A stretch of DNA of 64,000 nucleotides from Mahella australiensis 50-1 BON (GCF_000213255.1 NC_015520.1:764001-828000); one strand, 5' to 3'. Positions 25,569 to 34,770 are shown, numbered from the stretch's first letter. A program made the numbers and translations. The notes: generated from the letters alone by a model not told the origin.

Positions 25569-27359
25569 ATGAATGCATTGCCTAAACGTGAAGAAATCGA
25601 TAAAAAATATAAGTGGCATTTGGAAGATATATATTCATCGGATGACGAATGGGAAAGGGATTTTAAAAGGCTTAAGGATATGGTGCCTGCGATGGAGAAA
25701 TATAAGGGCAGGTTAAATTCAGCGGATAGTCTATATAACGCGCTTAAATTGCGCGATGAGATAAGCCAGTTGGCAGAGAGGCTCTTTACATATGCTCGCA
25801 TGCGGCGCGATGAGGATAACGCCAATACGAAATACCAGGCGTTAGCTGACAGGGCTATGAGCCTTATTATAGAAATACAGAGTGCTTTATCATTTATAGT
25901 ACCAGAAATATTGGCCATACCGGCTGACGAGGTTTATGGCTATATGATTGAAGAACCAAATCTTGAGCTATACAGGCATTATATAGATGATATCATGAGG
26001 CAGAAGGCACATGTGCTGTCAGCCTCGGAGGAGAGAATATTGGCTCAGGCTGGAGAGATGGCCGAAGCGGCAGATATTATATTTACCATGATAAACGATG
26101 CGGATATAAAATTTCCGTCTATAAAGGATGAGAACGGCAATGAGGTAGAACTGACCAAGGGGCGCTATATGCAGTTTATGGAAAGCCAGGACCGTCGTGT
26201 GCGTAAAGATGCTTTCGAGGCGTTGTATGATACATATGGCAAACTGAAAAATACATTATCAGCCACATTGAGCTCAAACGTAAAAAAAGATATATTTTTT
26301 AGCCGCGTGCGCAAATATCCTTCGTCTTTAGCTGCTTCGTTAGATGACGATAATGTGCCTACATCGGTGTACGACGGCCTTATAAAGGCTATACACGATA
26401 ACATGGATCTTATGTATCGTTATGTGAAACTGCGCAAGAAAATGCTGGGCGTGGATGAGCTCCATATGTATGACTTATATGTACCCTTGGTGCCTGATAT
26501 AAAGGTAAAGGTATCATATGAAGAAGCGATTGATAAGGTATTGGAGGGGCTTCGGCCTTTGGGGCAGGAATATATAAGTTTGCTCGAACATGGATTTAAA
26601 AACGGTTGGATAGATGCGTACGAAAATCAAGGCAAGACCAGCGGTGCTTATTCATGGGGATGTTATGGGGTTCACCCGTTTGTGTTGTTGAATTTCCAAG
26701 GGACATTGGATGATATATTTACCATAGCTCATGAGATGGGACATTCTCTTCATACTCATTACTCATTCTCAGCACAGCCGTATATCTATGCAGAGTACCG
26801 CATATTCGTAGCTGAGGTGGCATCAACGCTGAATGAAGCCCTGCTCATGGATCATATGCTGAAGACTACAGATCAACGCAGCATGAAGCTGTATCTTATA
26901 AACCATTATCTGGAACAGTTCAGGGGTACGGTGTATCGTCAGACAATGTTTGCCGAATTTGAAAAGATCGTACACGACAAGGCTGAAACCGGTGAATCGT
27001 TGACGCCAGATATGATGTCATCCATATACCATAATTTGAATGAAAAATATTACGGACCGAATATAGTGGTAGATGATCGTATAGACTTGGAATGGTCGCG
27101 CATACCCCATTTTTACAGCAGTTTTTATGTCTACAAATATGCTACCGGTTTTTCAGCGGCCACGGCTTTATCGCAGCAAATATTGAGTGAAGGTAAGACC
27201 GCAGTGGATAGATATATAAACTTTCTAAAAAGCGGCGGATCGGACTATCCCATAGAATTGCTGAAGAAAGCCGGTGTGGATATGACTACGCCGAAACCAG
27301 TAGAAGCAGCGCTTAAGGTATTTGCTGGGCTGCTCGATCAAATGGAAAGCATGATATAG
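25569..27359 (+). CDS. pepF: Oligoendopeptidase F (M3 metallopeptidase)
   Basis: About 596 residues with the zinc motif HEMGHSLHTHYS (HExxH) in the C-terminal half and a downstream Glu region EVASTLNEALL. It cleaves oligopeptides of roughly 7-17 residues in the cytoplasm. ATG 25569 follows TTGGAGG; the longer frame starts inside that SD. A -10 TATAAT is at 25533-25538. Length is normal for PepF. Confidence 0.92.
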   Translation: MNALPKREEIDKKYKWHLEDIYSSDDEWERDFKRLKDMVPAMEKYKGRLNSADSLYNALKLRDEISQLAERLFTYARMRRDEDNANTKYQALADRAMSLIIEIQSALSFIVPEILAIPADEVYGYMIEEPNLELYRHYIDDIMRQKAHVLSASEERILAQAGEMAEAADIIFTMINDADIKFPSIKDENGNEVELTKGRYMQFMESQDRRVRKDAFEALYDTYGKLKNTLSATLSSNVKKDIFFSRVRKYPSSLAASLDDDNVPTSVYDGLIKAIHDNMDLMYRYVKLRKKMLGVDELHMYDLYVPLVPDIKVKVSYEEAIDKVLEGLRPLGQEYISLLEHGFKNGWIDAYENQGKTSGAYSWGCYGVHPFVLLNFQGTLDDIFTIAHEMGHSLHTHYSFSAQPYIYAEYRIFVAEVASTLNEALLMDHMLKTTDQRSMKLYLINHYLEQFRGTVYRQTMFAEFEKIVHDKAETGESLTPDMMSSIYHNLNEKYYGPNIVVDDRIDLEWSRIPHFYSSFYVYKYATGFSAATALSQQILSEGKTAVDRYINFLKSGGSDYPIELLKKAGVDMTTPKPVEAALKVFAGLLDQMESMI

Positions 27360-27372
27360 GGGGATAAAGCAA

Positions 27373-28182
27373 TTGTTACTTTTGTTTAAGGCTTTTATAA
27401 TGGGCATAGTAGAGGGTATAACGGAATTTTTGCCAGTATCCTCTACAGGGCATCTTATTATAGTGGGTGACCTCATTGGTTTTAACGATGAGAGGTTCTC
27501 GGTTATGTTTGAAATAGTAATCCAGTTGGGTGCTATACTGGCCGTAATATTCTATTATAGAAAGAAGATAGCCGATTCTTTCAGGCATATGAAACCCGGC
27601 CAATGGGGATTCAATCTCTGGCTTAAGATAATCATAGCCTTTATACCAGCCGCTGTGATAGGGTTGGCGGTAAATGATTTTGTAGAAGCTCATTTATTTT
27701 CTTCCTTTACCGTGGCTATAGCGCTCGTGGTGGGAGCTGTATTGATGTTGTTGGTCGAGCGGGTATTCTGGAATTACAGAGCAGATGACATGGATGAAAT
27801 AAATGGTAGACAGGCGTTGCTCATAGGTGCGGTACAGTGTTTGTCGTTGTTTCCGGGCATGTCACGTTCGGCGTCCACCATTATGGGCGGCATGATGGCC
27901 GGCATGTCGGTTAAAGCGGCAGCGGAGTTCTCCTTCTTTCTCGCCATGCCCACTATGATAGCGGCTACGGGGTATTCATTTTTAAAAGGATTCAGCGCTA
28001 TGTCGGGATTGGAATGGGCCGCCCTTGCCGTAGGATTTATAATGTCTTTCGTAGTGGCGCTTATCGTGGTAGACAGATTTTTAACGTATTTGGGCAAGCA
28101 TCCGCTAAAACCGTTCGCCTATTACAGGCTGGTTGTGGGTATATTGATGATTGTGCTGACGCTGACGGGTATAGTAAGCTAG
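27373..28182 (+). CDS. uppP: Undecaprenyl-diphosphatase
   Basis: 269 residues with about eight membrane segments and the two signature motifs EGITEFLPVSSTGH and PGMSRSAST. It dephosphorylates undecaprenyl pyrophosphate for cell-wall lipid recycling. Start TTG 27373 has AGGGGGA upstream. It lies 13 bases after pepF, so the two may be cotranscribed. Confidence 0.95.
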   Translation: MLLLFKAFIMGIVEGITEFLPVSSTGHLIIVGDLIGFNDERFSVMFEIVIQLGAILAVIFYYRKKIADSFRHMKPGQWGFNLWLKIIIAFIPAAVIGLAVNDFVEAHLFSSFTVAIALVVGAVLMLLVERVFWNYRADDMDEINGRQALLIGAVQCLSLFPGMSRSASTIMGGMMAGMSVKAAAEFSFFLAMPTMIAATGYSFLKGFSAMSGLEWAALAVGFIMSFVVALIVVDRFLTYLGKHPLKPFAYYRLVVGILMIVLTLTGIVS

Positions 28183-28204
28183 AATGCAAAAATATGTTTG
28201 CGCA

Positions 28205-28234
28205 TTGCACATATGTGTAGAACTTGTGTATAAT
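28205..28234 (+). promoter_or_regulatory. Promoter of nrdR
   Basis: -35 TTGCAC (28205-28210), 18-bp spacer, -10 TATAAT (28229-28234). Confidence 0.75.
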
Positions 28235-28255
28235 AAAAGCGTAAAAATAGAGAAT

Positions 28256-28281
28256 AGGAGGTGCCACTAGATTACGGTGGC
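28256..28281 (+). promoter_or_regulatory. Shine-Dalgarno followed by a hairpin before nrdR
   Basis: AGGAGGT (28256-28262) is 25 nt from the nrdR ATG. A GCCAC/GTGGC hairpin (28263-28267 with 28277-28281) lies between; folded, it leaves about 6 nt spacing. Confidence 0.5.
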
Positions 28282-28287
28282 CTTTTT

Positions 28288-28758
28288 ATGAGATGTCCAT
28301 ATTGTAATTGTATAGAGAGCAGGGTTATAGATTCGAGACCGGCTGAAGAATACACTATCATACGCCGCAGGCGCGAGTGCGTTGAATGCGGTAAACGCTT
28401 TACCACCTATGAAAAGGTGGAAAGGATACCGTTGATGGTTATAAAAAAAGACGGCCGCAGAGAGCCCTTCGATATTGATAAGATAAAAAACGGTATTATA
28501 AAGGCATGTGAGAAACGGCCGGTTTCTATGGACGACATAGAAGATGTGGTATCGGATATAGAGAAGCAGGTATATACAGATGTCAAGTCCGAGATAACAA
28601 GCCATGAGATAGGCGAGATGGTCATGAAACATCTAAAGGACCTCGACGAGGTGGCATATGTGCGCTTTGCGTCGGTTTACAGGCAGTTTAGAGACGTGAA
28701 TACATTTATGGATGAACTTAAAAAACTTTTGAACGAACGCGATGAGACTGAAGAATGA
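28288..28758 (+). CDS. nrdR: Transcriptional repressor NrdR
   Basis: 156 residues. An N-terminal zinc ribbon (MRCPYCNC ... [12 protein letters not shown]) is followed by an ATP-cone domain ([20 protein letters not shown]). NrdR senses ATP/dATP and represses ribonucleotide reductase genes. The conserved family start MRCPYC fixes ATG 28288, although the best SD is 25 nt upstream across a hairpin; a GTG at 28261 touches that SD and is unlikely. Confidence 0.95.
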   Translation: MRCPYCNCIESRVIDSRPAEEYTIIRRRRECVECGKRFTTYEKVERIPLMVIKKDGRREPFDIDKIKNGIIKACEKRPVSMDDIEDVVSDIEKQVYTDVKSEITSHEIGEMVMKHLKDLDEVAYVRFASVYRQFRDVNTFMDELKKLLNERDETEE

Positions 28759-28818
28759 TTGGACATGCAGGCATTTGTGCATTATAATAAGAAGAGAATA
28801 TGTCAAGGAGGGCAGCGG

Positions 28819-29526
28819 ATGCCTAATGAAACTATTTTGGTAGTAGATGATGAAGCGCACATACTGGAGCTGATTCGCTTTAATTTAGAAAATGCGGGGT
28901 ATAAAGTCGAAGTTGCGGAGGATGGTGAAACGGCATTGAAATTTTGCCGGCAGCAGGTTCCGGACCTCATCATATTGGATATAATGTTGCCCGGTATAGA
29001 CGGCTTGGAAGTGTGTAAAACGCTGAGAGCGTCGGTTGCTACTGCCAAAGTCCCGATCATTATGCTTACTGCTAAAGGAGAAGAGATAGATAAGGTAGTA
29101 GGCCTTGAAATAGGAGCTGACGATTATATTGCCAAGCCGTTCGGTATAAGAGAATTAATAGCACGCGTTAAGGCTCTTTTAAGGAGAACAGAGAATAACG
29201 ATATGGAGCCTAAAATAATAAAAGTAGGCGGTTTAACGATAGATACGTCAAAGTATGAGGTTTATAAAAACGGCAATAAATTAGATTTCACGCTTAAAGA
29301 ATTCGAATTATTGAAATTATTGGTTTTGAATCAGGGCAAGGTGCTGTCAAGGGATTATTTGCTAGATCAGGTGTGGGGATATGAATATTTCGGTGAAACC
29401 CGAACAGTAGATGTTCATATACGACATATAAGACAAAAATTAGGGGACGATATGGACGAAGCTAAATATATCGAAACTATACGCGGCGTAGGCTATAAAT
29501 TTATCGCTTCCGAGGAAGGCGAATAG
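28819..29526 (+). CDS. OmpR/PhoB-family response regulator (probable phosphate regulator)
   Basis: 235 residues: receiver domain with DDE near residue 10, phospho-Asp in LIILDIMLPG and Lys in IAKPFG, then a winged-helix domain (VLSRDYLLDQVWGYEYFGETRT ending RGVGYKF, quoted in part). ATG 28819 follows AAGGAGG (28805-28811). It sits directly before pstB and phoU, which supports a PhoP/PhoB role in phosphate starvation. The partner kinase PhoR is not in the window. Confidence 0.85.
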   Translation: MPNETILVVDDEAHILELIRFNLENAGYKVEVAEDGETALKFCRQQVPDLIILDIMLPGIDGLEVCKTLRASVATAKVPIIMLTAKGEEIDKVVGLEIGADDYIAKPFGIRELIARVKALLRRTENNDMEPKIIKVGGLTIDTSKYEVYKNGNKLDFTLKEFELLKLLVLNQGKVLSRDYLLDQVWGYEYFGETRTVDVHIRHIRQKLGDDMDEAKYIETIRGVGYKFIASEEGE

Positions 29527-29555
29527 AATAATATCCGTGGGAGAGGTTGTATTAG

Positions 29556-30305
29556 ATGAATAAAATAGAGGTACATGATTTAAATTTGTTTTATGGTGAT
29601 TTCCAAGCCCTCAAAAACATAAATATGAATATAGAGGTTAATAAAGTAACAGCGCTTATAGGGCCGTCAGGTTGTGGCAAGTCGACGTTTTTGCGGACTA
29701 TAAATCGTATGAATGACTTGATAAACGGCGTTTCCATTACAGGCGACGTGCTTATGGACGGTAAAAATATATATAAAGATTACGATGTTATAGATCTACG
29801 CAAGCGCGTAGGTATGGTCTTTCAAAAACCCAACCCGTTTCCGATGAGCGTTTACGATAATATAGCTTATGGGCCGAGGATACATGGCATAAAGAATAAA
29901 TATGAGCTGGACGCTGTAGTGGAGAGAAGCTTGAAGGCTGCGGCTCTGTGGGATGAGGTCAACGACAGGCTTAAAAAATCAGCATTGGGTCTGTCCGGGG
30001 GGCAGCAACAACGATTGTGCATAGCAAGGGTTCTGGCGGTTGAACCGGAAGTGGTGCTTATGGATGAACCCACAGCTTCTTTGGACCCTATATCCACGTC
30101 AAAGATTGAAGATCTCATAGATCACTTGAAAGAGAAATATACTATAGTAATCGTAACGCATAATATGCAGCAAGCTGCACGTATATCCGATTATACGGCT
30201 TTCTTTCTCATGGGAGAGATGATAGAATGGGGTCTGACCGAAAAGCTGTTTTATAAGCCGGAAGATAAGCGTACTGAGGATTACATTACGGGAAGATTCG
30301 GTTGA
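29556..30305 (+). CDS. pstB: Phosphate ABC transporter ATP-binding protein
   Basis: 249 residues with Walker [10 protein letters not shown], the PstB-specific NRMNDL and [19 protein letters not shown], signature LSGGQQQR and Walker [14 protein letters not shown]. It powers high-affinity phosphate uptake. PstS, PstC and PstA are not encoded here, so the permease genes must be elsewhere. It is followed by phoU 28 nt downstream. Confidence 0.95.
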   Translation: MNKIEVHDLNLFYGDFQALKNINMNIEVNKVTALIGPSGCGKSTFLRTINRMNDLINGVSITGDVLMDGKNIYKDYDVIDLRKRVGMVFQKPNPFPMSVYDNIAYGPRIHGIKNKYELDAVVERSLKAAALWDEVNDRLKKSALGLSGGQQQRLCIARVLAVEPEVVLMDEPTASLDPISTSKIEDLIDHLKEKYTIVIVTHNMQQAARISDYTAFFLMGEMIEWGLTEKLFYKPEDKRTEDYITGRFG

Positions 30306-30333
30306 TTAATAATACTTAAAGGAGGTGGCGACA

Positions 30334-30993
30334 ATGGTTATGCGCGAGCATTTTAACGAGGAGCTAAGCGAATTGCATAATATGGTACTGCGCATGGGCA
30401 GCGTGGTCGAAGAGAGTATAGATCGTGCCATTGATTCACTGTTGCAACATGACATGGAACTGGCTGAGGGTATCATAAAAGATGATGATATACCGGATAA
30501 TATGGAGTTAGAGATACAAGATAAGTGTGTTACTTTGATAGCCACTCAGCAGCCGTTAGCCAAAGACTTAAGGACTATATGTGCGGCGCTAAAAATAAGC
30601 ACTGATTTGGAACGTATAGGTGATTATGCAGTGGATATAGCCAAGACTACTATACGGTTGAAGGGTCAGAATTATATAAAACCGCTTATAGATATACCGC
30701 AAATGGCCAAGACGACCATAGGGATGATAAAAGATGCTTTGGATTCATATGTTAATGAAAATGTTGCTTTGGCGGAAGAAGTATGCGTAAGAGATGACGT
30801 TATAGATGGAATATATAGAAATATTTTCCATGAGATGATTTCTATAATGATGGATGATAATTCTACGATACTGCAAGCTATGTATTTGCTGTTGGTAGCG
30901 AGGTATATAGAGCGTATAGCTGATCATACGACCAACATATGTGAATGGGTTATTTATACTGTGACCGGGGAGAAGAAAAACCTGAACGATTAA
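30334..30993 (+). CDS. phoU: Phosphate signalling protein PhoU
   Basis: 219 residues, all-helical, with two PhoU repeats carrying the metal-binding signatures DLERIGDYAVDIA and YIERIADHTTNICEW. It couples Pst transport to the PhoR kinase. ATG 30334 lies behind AAAGGAGGTGG. Confidence 0.95.
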   Translation: MVMREHFNEELSELHNMVLRMGSVVEESIDRAIDSLLQHDMELAEGIIKDDDIPDNMELEIQDKCVTLIATQQPLAKDLRTICAALKISTDLERIGDYAVDIAKTTIRLKGQNYIKPLIDIPQMAKTTIGMIKDALDSYVNENVALAEEVCVRDDVIDGIYRNIFHEMISIMMDDNSTILQAMYLLLVARYIERIADHTTNICEWVIYTVTGEKKNLND

Positions 30994-31001
30994 TTTTTGA
31001 G

Positions 31002-31030
31002 TTGATTAAAGTAGGAAATAGTGGTATATT
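31002..31030 (+). promoter_or_regulatory. Promoter of the gamma-carbonic-anhydrase-like gene
   Basis: -35 TTGATT (31002-31007), 17-bp spacer, -10 TATATT (31025-31030). Confidence 0.65.
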
Positions 31031-31076
31031 ATTATATGTGACCAAGTACTAATAGCAGATAATATGGGGAGGTGGT

Positions 31077-31637
31077 ATGATGATAAGGGAAAACATAAAC
31101 GGACATTATCCTCAGATCGATCACACGGCGTATATTGATCCAACCGCTGTTATCGTTGGTAATGTCCACATAGGCAAACGCGTTTACGTAGGGCCCAATG
31201 TCGTCATAAGGGCTGATGAGTTGACAGATATATATACCGTTGGGTCTATAACCATAGGTGACGACTGCAATATTCAGGATGGTGTGATCATACATACATT
31301 GGGTGATGCATGCGTGACTATAGGGTCACGGACATCGTTGGGCCATGGCTGCGTAATCCATGCACCGTGCAATATAGGTGCGCACTGTTTTATAGGGTAT
31401 AGATCGGTCATATCCAATGCCGATATAGGGGATTGGTGTTATGTGGGCATAAGCGTCGTAGCTGAAGGCATTAAAGTAGAGAAACGCCGTGTAGTACCAA
31501 CCGGGGCGATACTATCTTACCAGCAGCAAAATGCCGATTTATTGCCGGTTATAGATAAACAGCGCTGTGATTACATGGAAAGGGTAATAGACAGCAATAT
31601 AAAGCTCACAAATGGCTATAATGCTATAAACTGCTAA
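31077..31637 (+). CDS. Gamma-carbonic-anhydrase-like hexapeptide-repeat protein
   Basis: 186 residues of left-handed beta-helix repeats (IGKRVYVGPNVVI, ITIGDDCNIQDGVIIH, IGSRTSLGHGCVIH). The three metal-binding histidines of gamma-carbonic anhydrases are in place (IIH, LGH, VIH), with a C-terminal helix. It may hydrate CO2 or be a CaiE/PaaY-like thioesterase; sequence alone does not decide. ATG 31080 has better SD spacing (GGAGG at 31068) than 31077. It stands alone and ends at a bidirectional terminator. Confidence 0.8.
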   Translation: MMIRENINGHYPQIDHTAYIDPTAVIVGNVHIGKRVYVGPNVVIRADELTDIYTVGSITIGDDCNIQDGVIIHTLGDACVTIGSRTSLGHGCVIHAPCNIGAHCFIGYRSVISNADIGDWCYVGISVVAEGIKVEKRRVVPTGAILSYQQQNADLLPVIDKQRCDYMERVIDSNIKLTNGYNAINC

Positions 31638-31661
31638 AAAGCCGTGCCTAGGCACGGCTTT
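31638..31661. terminator. Bidirectional terminator between gamma-CA and larB
   Basis: An 11-bp perfect stem (31638-31648 with 31651-31661) with A and T tails lies between two convergent genes. Confidence 0.85.
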
Positions 31662-31672
31662 AAATATCGATT

Positions 31673-32422
31673 TTACATATGATTTATCATGCTGGCCATA
31701 TAACCAGCGCCGAAGCCGTTGTCTATGTTTACCACAGCCACGCCGGATGCGCAGCTGTTAAGCATGGACAGCAGCGCGGCTAAGCCGTGGAAATTGGCGC
31801 CATAACCGACGCTGGTGGGTACTGCGATAACCGGTTTATCTACTAAACCGCCCACTACGCTGGCTAACGCGCCTTCCATACCAGCTACTGCTATAACCAC
31901 ATTGGCGCTCATAATCTCGTCAAGGTGGCTTAGTAATCGGTGCAGTCCGGCCACACCGACATCGTATATGCGTTTAACATTATTGCCCATTATTTCCGCT
32001 GTGATAGCGGCCTCTTCAGCCACAGGCATATCGGATGTACCTCCCGTTACCACCGCTATAGTGCCGGCCGGTTGTGGCAACGGCTTGCGGTTTATCACAG
32101 CTATACGCGCTGTTGTGCTGTACTCGACGTTGGGCGTTAATGCCTGGAGAGCACGAGCTACGTCGCTATTGGCCCTGGTAGCCAGTATATTGCTATAATC
32201 CAGTTCTAGCATCCTTTTTACTATTGCCGCTACTTGATCAGTTGTTTTACCGGCACAATATATGACTTCCGGATAACCGTTTCTAAGTTCCCGATGCGTA
32301 TCCAGATGTGCAAATCCCATATCCTCAAACGGCAGCTTTTTGAGTTCTGCCATAGCATCTTCTATGGCCAGTCGGCCATCTTTTACGTCATTGAGCAGTT
32401 GTTTCAGTTGTTGTGCGTTCAT
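31673..32422 (-). CDS. larB: Nickel-pincer cofactor biosynthesis carboxylase LarB
   Basis: 249 residues related to the PurE (AIR carboxylase) fold, with TGGTSDMPVAEEAA and VAGMEGALASVVGGL near the active site and SVGYGANFHGLAALL at the C-terminus. LarB carboxylates and hydrolyses nicotinic acid adenine dinucleotide as the first step to the nickel-pincer nucleotide of lactate racemase-like enzymes. Its start overlaps the end of larE by 35 nt. LarC and LarA are not in the window. Confidence 0.92.
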   Translation of the reverse strand: MNAQQLKQLLNDVKDGRLAIEDAMAELKKLPFEDMGFAHLDTHRELRNGYPEVIYCAGKTTDQVAAIVKRMLELDYSNILATRANSDVARALQALTPNVEYSTTARIAVINRKPLPQPAGTIAVVTGGTSDMPVAEEAAITAEIMGNNVKRIYDVGVAGLHRLLSHLDEIMSANVVIAVAGMEGALASVVGGLVDKPVIAVPTSVGYGANFHGLAALLSMLNSCASGVAVVNIDNGFGAGYMASMINHM

Positions 32423-33257
32423 CAGGCATTTCTTCTTTCAAAACTTCATTCATGCTTCCGGTTCGATATCCGGCGAGGTCCAGAGCCGTATATGCGAAGC
32501 CTATTTGTTTGAAACGTGCAGCTATTTCATCCATCAAATGCTCGTCGAAAAAACGATGACGTTCTTCGGGAGCTACTTCTATGCGTGCGATATCGCCGTG
32601 ATATCTTACCCTTACCTGTATAAATCCTTTATCCAAAAGAAATTGTTCGGCCTGTTCTACCATGCTCAGTTTTTTCTCGCTTATGGGCTGACCATAAGGA
32701 AAGCGGGATGACAAACAGGCGAAAGAGGGCTTGTTCCATGTGGGAAGGCCCATGGCCTTGGATAAAGCGCGTATATCGCTTTTTGTCATACCGGATTCTC
32801 TGAGCGGACTTTCCACGCCCAATTCATGGGCTGCTTTCATGCCAGGCCGAAAATCGTCTGTATCATCCACATTTGAGCCGTCGAGCACATGGTTTATGCC
32901 ATGTTCGTTGGCGATGTCCCATATCTTATTGAATAATTCCTTTTTGCAATAATAACATCGGTTGACAGGATTGCTACGAAAGCCTTCTATTTCAAGTTCT
33001 TCCGATATTATGACCACATGTTTGGCTCCTATTTGCTTGACCAGCTCGCAGGCTTCGTTGAATTCGCGTTCGGGATAGGTGGAAGAACGAGCTGTAACGG
33101 CTATGACATTGTCGCCTAAAACGTCATGTGCGACTTTTAAAAGGAAAGTGCTGTCCACCCCACCGGAGTAAGCAATCACTGCATTACCCATGTCGGTGAG
33201 TATATCTTTTAATCTCTGCAACTTGGCTTGCAAATCTGTATCGCTTAAATTTATCAT
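32388..33257 (-). CDS. larE: ATP-dependent sacrificial sulfur transferase LarE
   Basis: About 289 residues: PP-loop motif AYSGGVDSTFLLKVA, a CYYCKKELF segment and PSFACLSSRFPYG, which contains the Cys expected to donate sulfur in LarE. It inserts sulfur into the pincer precursor. ATG 33257 overlaps the stop of the aldo/keto reductase (ATGA), with GGAGG upstream on the minus strand; longer frames run into that gene. It therefore appears translationally coupled. Confidence 0.92.
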   Translation of the reverse strand: MINLSDTDLQAKLQRLKDILTDMGNAVIAYSGGVDSTFLLKVAHDVLGDNVIAVTARSSTYPEREFNEACELVKQIGAKHVVIISEELEIEGFRSNPVNRCYYCKKELFNKIWDIANEHGINHVLDGSNVDDTDDFRPGMKAAHELGVESPLRESGMTKSDIRALSKAMGLPTWNKPSFACLSSRFPYGQPISEKKLSMVEQAEQFLLDKGFIQVRVRYHGDIARIEVAPEERHRFFDEHLMDEIAARFKQIGFAYTALDLAGYRTGSMNEVLKEEMPDERTTTETTAQ

Positions 33258-34378
33258 CCTAGAGCCTCCGCAGTTTCGCGTAATTGTTTTATGATATCTA
33301 GCCCTTGAGGGCATAGAGGTACACAAGTACCGCATTCGGTGCAGTCTTCAGCTTTACCGCCGGACATATTATCATCGATGCCTATACGTGCATATTGACT
33401 TTTGGCATATTCGGTTAAACCATAGACCCTATGGTAATTCATTACCTGAAAGTTAAGGGGTATATTTACACCTGTGGGGCAAGGCATGCAATAATTGCAA
33501 CCGGTACAGTATAGGTCGGCCAAACGTTTATTTTCTTCCAACATTTGATCTATTATTTGGCGTTCTTTATCGTTTAAGGCGCCGAGCAAAGATGCTACTT
33601 TGACATTTTCTTCGACCATATCGATAGAGCTCATGCCCGATAGTGCACAGCTTACATTCGGATTGGCCATGACAAATCGAAGTGCCATTTCAGCAGTGCT
33701 CTTTGCTTTGCCGGGTAAGAGATTTTGTATTTGCGAGGACGGTTCACCCAATCTTCCTCCTCCTACAGGGCCCATTATGACAACACCAAGCCCCTTTGAT
33801 CTAGCATAGGCGATGGCTTCCTCGTTGGCCCTATCCAACAAATTATATTGGCACAATACCGATTCAAAGTTACCTGTATCTATGATTTTTATCATGTTTT
33901 CCGGTACGTCATGAAAGGAAAATGATATATGTTTTATAAGACCTTCTTTTTTAGCTTTGTGAGCAGCCTCCATAGGACCATTCGGTACATCTATGCTATC
34001 GATATATGTTTGCCAATTTATACCCCACATATGGTAGAAATCTATATAATCAACGTCTAAATTTTTCAAAGAATCTTCCAAGCGTCTTCTCCAATTATCA
34101 CCTGAGGCATCCTCTATAGGATTCTTAGTGGAAAGATATACCTTGTCGCGCCATCCTTTTAATGCCTTACCGACAGCTATTTCGCTTGTTTTATTGCAAT
34201 AGCCGGGAGCGGTATCTATATAATTGACCCCCAACTCAAAAGCCCTATGTATCAAAGGTATTGCTTTATCTTCATCTACGACATCATTGCCGTTTGCATT
34301 TATCATGGGCAAACGCATAGCTCCAAAACCCAATAATGATACTTTTATACCAGTATTACCGAAGTCCCTGTATTGCAT
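33254..34378 (-). CDS. Aldo/keto reductase with C-terminal two [4Fe-4S] ferredoxin domain
   Basis: 374 residues. The AKR catalytic residues are visible: Asp/Tyr in DTAPGYC, Lys in YLSTKNP and His in DFYHMWG. The C-terminus has two cluster motifs, CTGCNYCMPCPTGV and CTECGTCVPLCP. Such proteins are cytoplasmic oxidoreductases that may exchange electrons with ferredoxin. It is placed between arsR and larE, with ATGA overlap to larE, so it may work with nickel-pincer metabolism, although similar AKRs occur in many contexts. Confidence 0.88.
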   Translation of the reverse strand: MQYRDFGNTGIKVSLLGFGAMRLPMINANGNDVVDEDKAIPLIHRAFELGVNYIDTAPGYCNKTSEIAVGKALKGWRDKVYLSTKNPIEDASGDNWRRRLEDSLKNLDVDYIDFYHMWGINWQTYIDSIDVPNGPMEAAHKAKKEGLIKHISFSFHDVPENMIKIIDTGNFESVLCQYNLLDRANEEAIAYARSKGLGVVIMGPVGGGRLGEPSSQIQNLLPGKAKSTAEMALRFVMANPNVSCALSGMSSIDMVEENVKVASLLGALNDKERQIIDQMLEENKRLADLYCTGCNYCMPCPTGVNIPLNFQVMNYHRVYGLTEYAKSQYARIGIDDNMSGGKAEDCTECGTCVPLCPQGLDIIKQLRETAEALG

Positions 34379-34395
34379 ATGTTGTTCTCCTTGTT

Positions 34396-34683
34396 TTATT
34401 TTTCTATTTCATTTTGTAAATCATCGAATAAGCATTTTATCTTGTCCATATTGACGGCATAGTAGGAAAAGCCTTCATGCTTAGCGCATTTAACCAGCCC
34501 TACCGATTTGAGTATCTTTAAATGATGAGATACATTTGGCTGCGAAATACCCAATTCGTCCGCCAACGCGCATACGCATAATTCCTTTTCTTCACCATGC
34601 TTGGGAAGCAATTTAAGGACCTTCAAACGCATAGGATCGCTTAACGCCTTAAATATATCGGACATTTCATCTACATTGCTCAA
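34396..34683 (-). CDS. ArsR-family transcriptional regulator
   Basis: 95 residues of winged HTH (ALADELGISQPNVSHHLKILK). The ELCVCALAD stretch resembles the CxC metal/thiol site of ArsR/SmtB proteins. The start is TTG 34683 behind GAGGTG on the minus strand. It is the first gene of the arsR-AKR-larE-larB unit, so it may sense a metal such as nickel or an As/thiol compound and repress its own operon. Confidence 0.88.
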   Translation of the reverse strand: MSNVDEMSDIFKALSDPMRLKVLKLLPKHGEEKELCVCALADELGISQPNVSHHLKILKSVGLVKCAKHEGFSYYAVNMDKIKCLFDDLQNEIEK

Positions 34684-34711
34684 CCTCGCACCTCATTTCT
34701 TTGTATAACAT

Positions 34712-34729
34712 ACATATATTTATATATGT
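34712..34729. promoter_or_regulatory. Candidate ArsR operator
   Basis: An inverted repeat with 7-bp arms ACATATA/TATATGT and a 4-nt spacer lies between the -10 box and the SD of arsR, a usual place for autoregulatory ArsR binding. Confidence 0.5.
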
Positions 34730-34741
34730 GAATTTGTGAAT

Positions 34742-34770
34742 ATTATATTACATGAGGCACATGTTGTCAA
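34742..34770 (-). promoter_or_regulatory. Hybrid promoter of the arsR/lar operon using the IS tip
   Basis: Minus strand: -35 TTGACA (34765-34770), 17-bp spacer, -10 TATAAT (34742-34747), a full consensus match. The -35 is the terminal TGTCAA of the insertion sequence read outward; the -10 is in the flanking DNA. Confidence 0.75.

Noticed and set aside
32340-32711. A 123-codon plus-strand frame opposite larB/larE
   Set aside because: It is the complement of two clearly coding genes and has no start signal.
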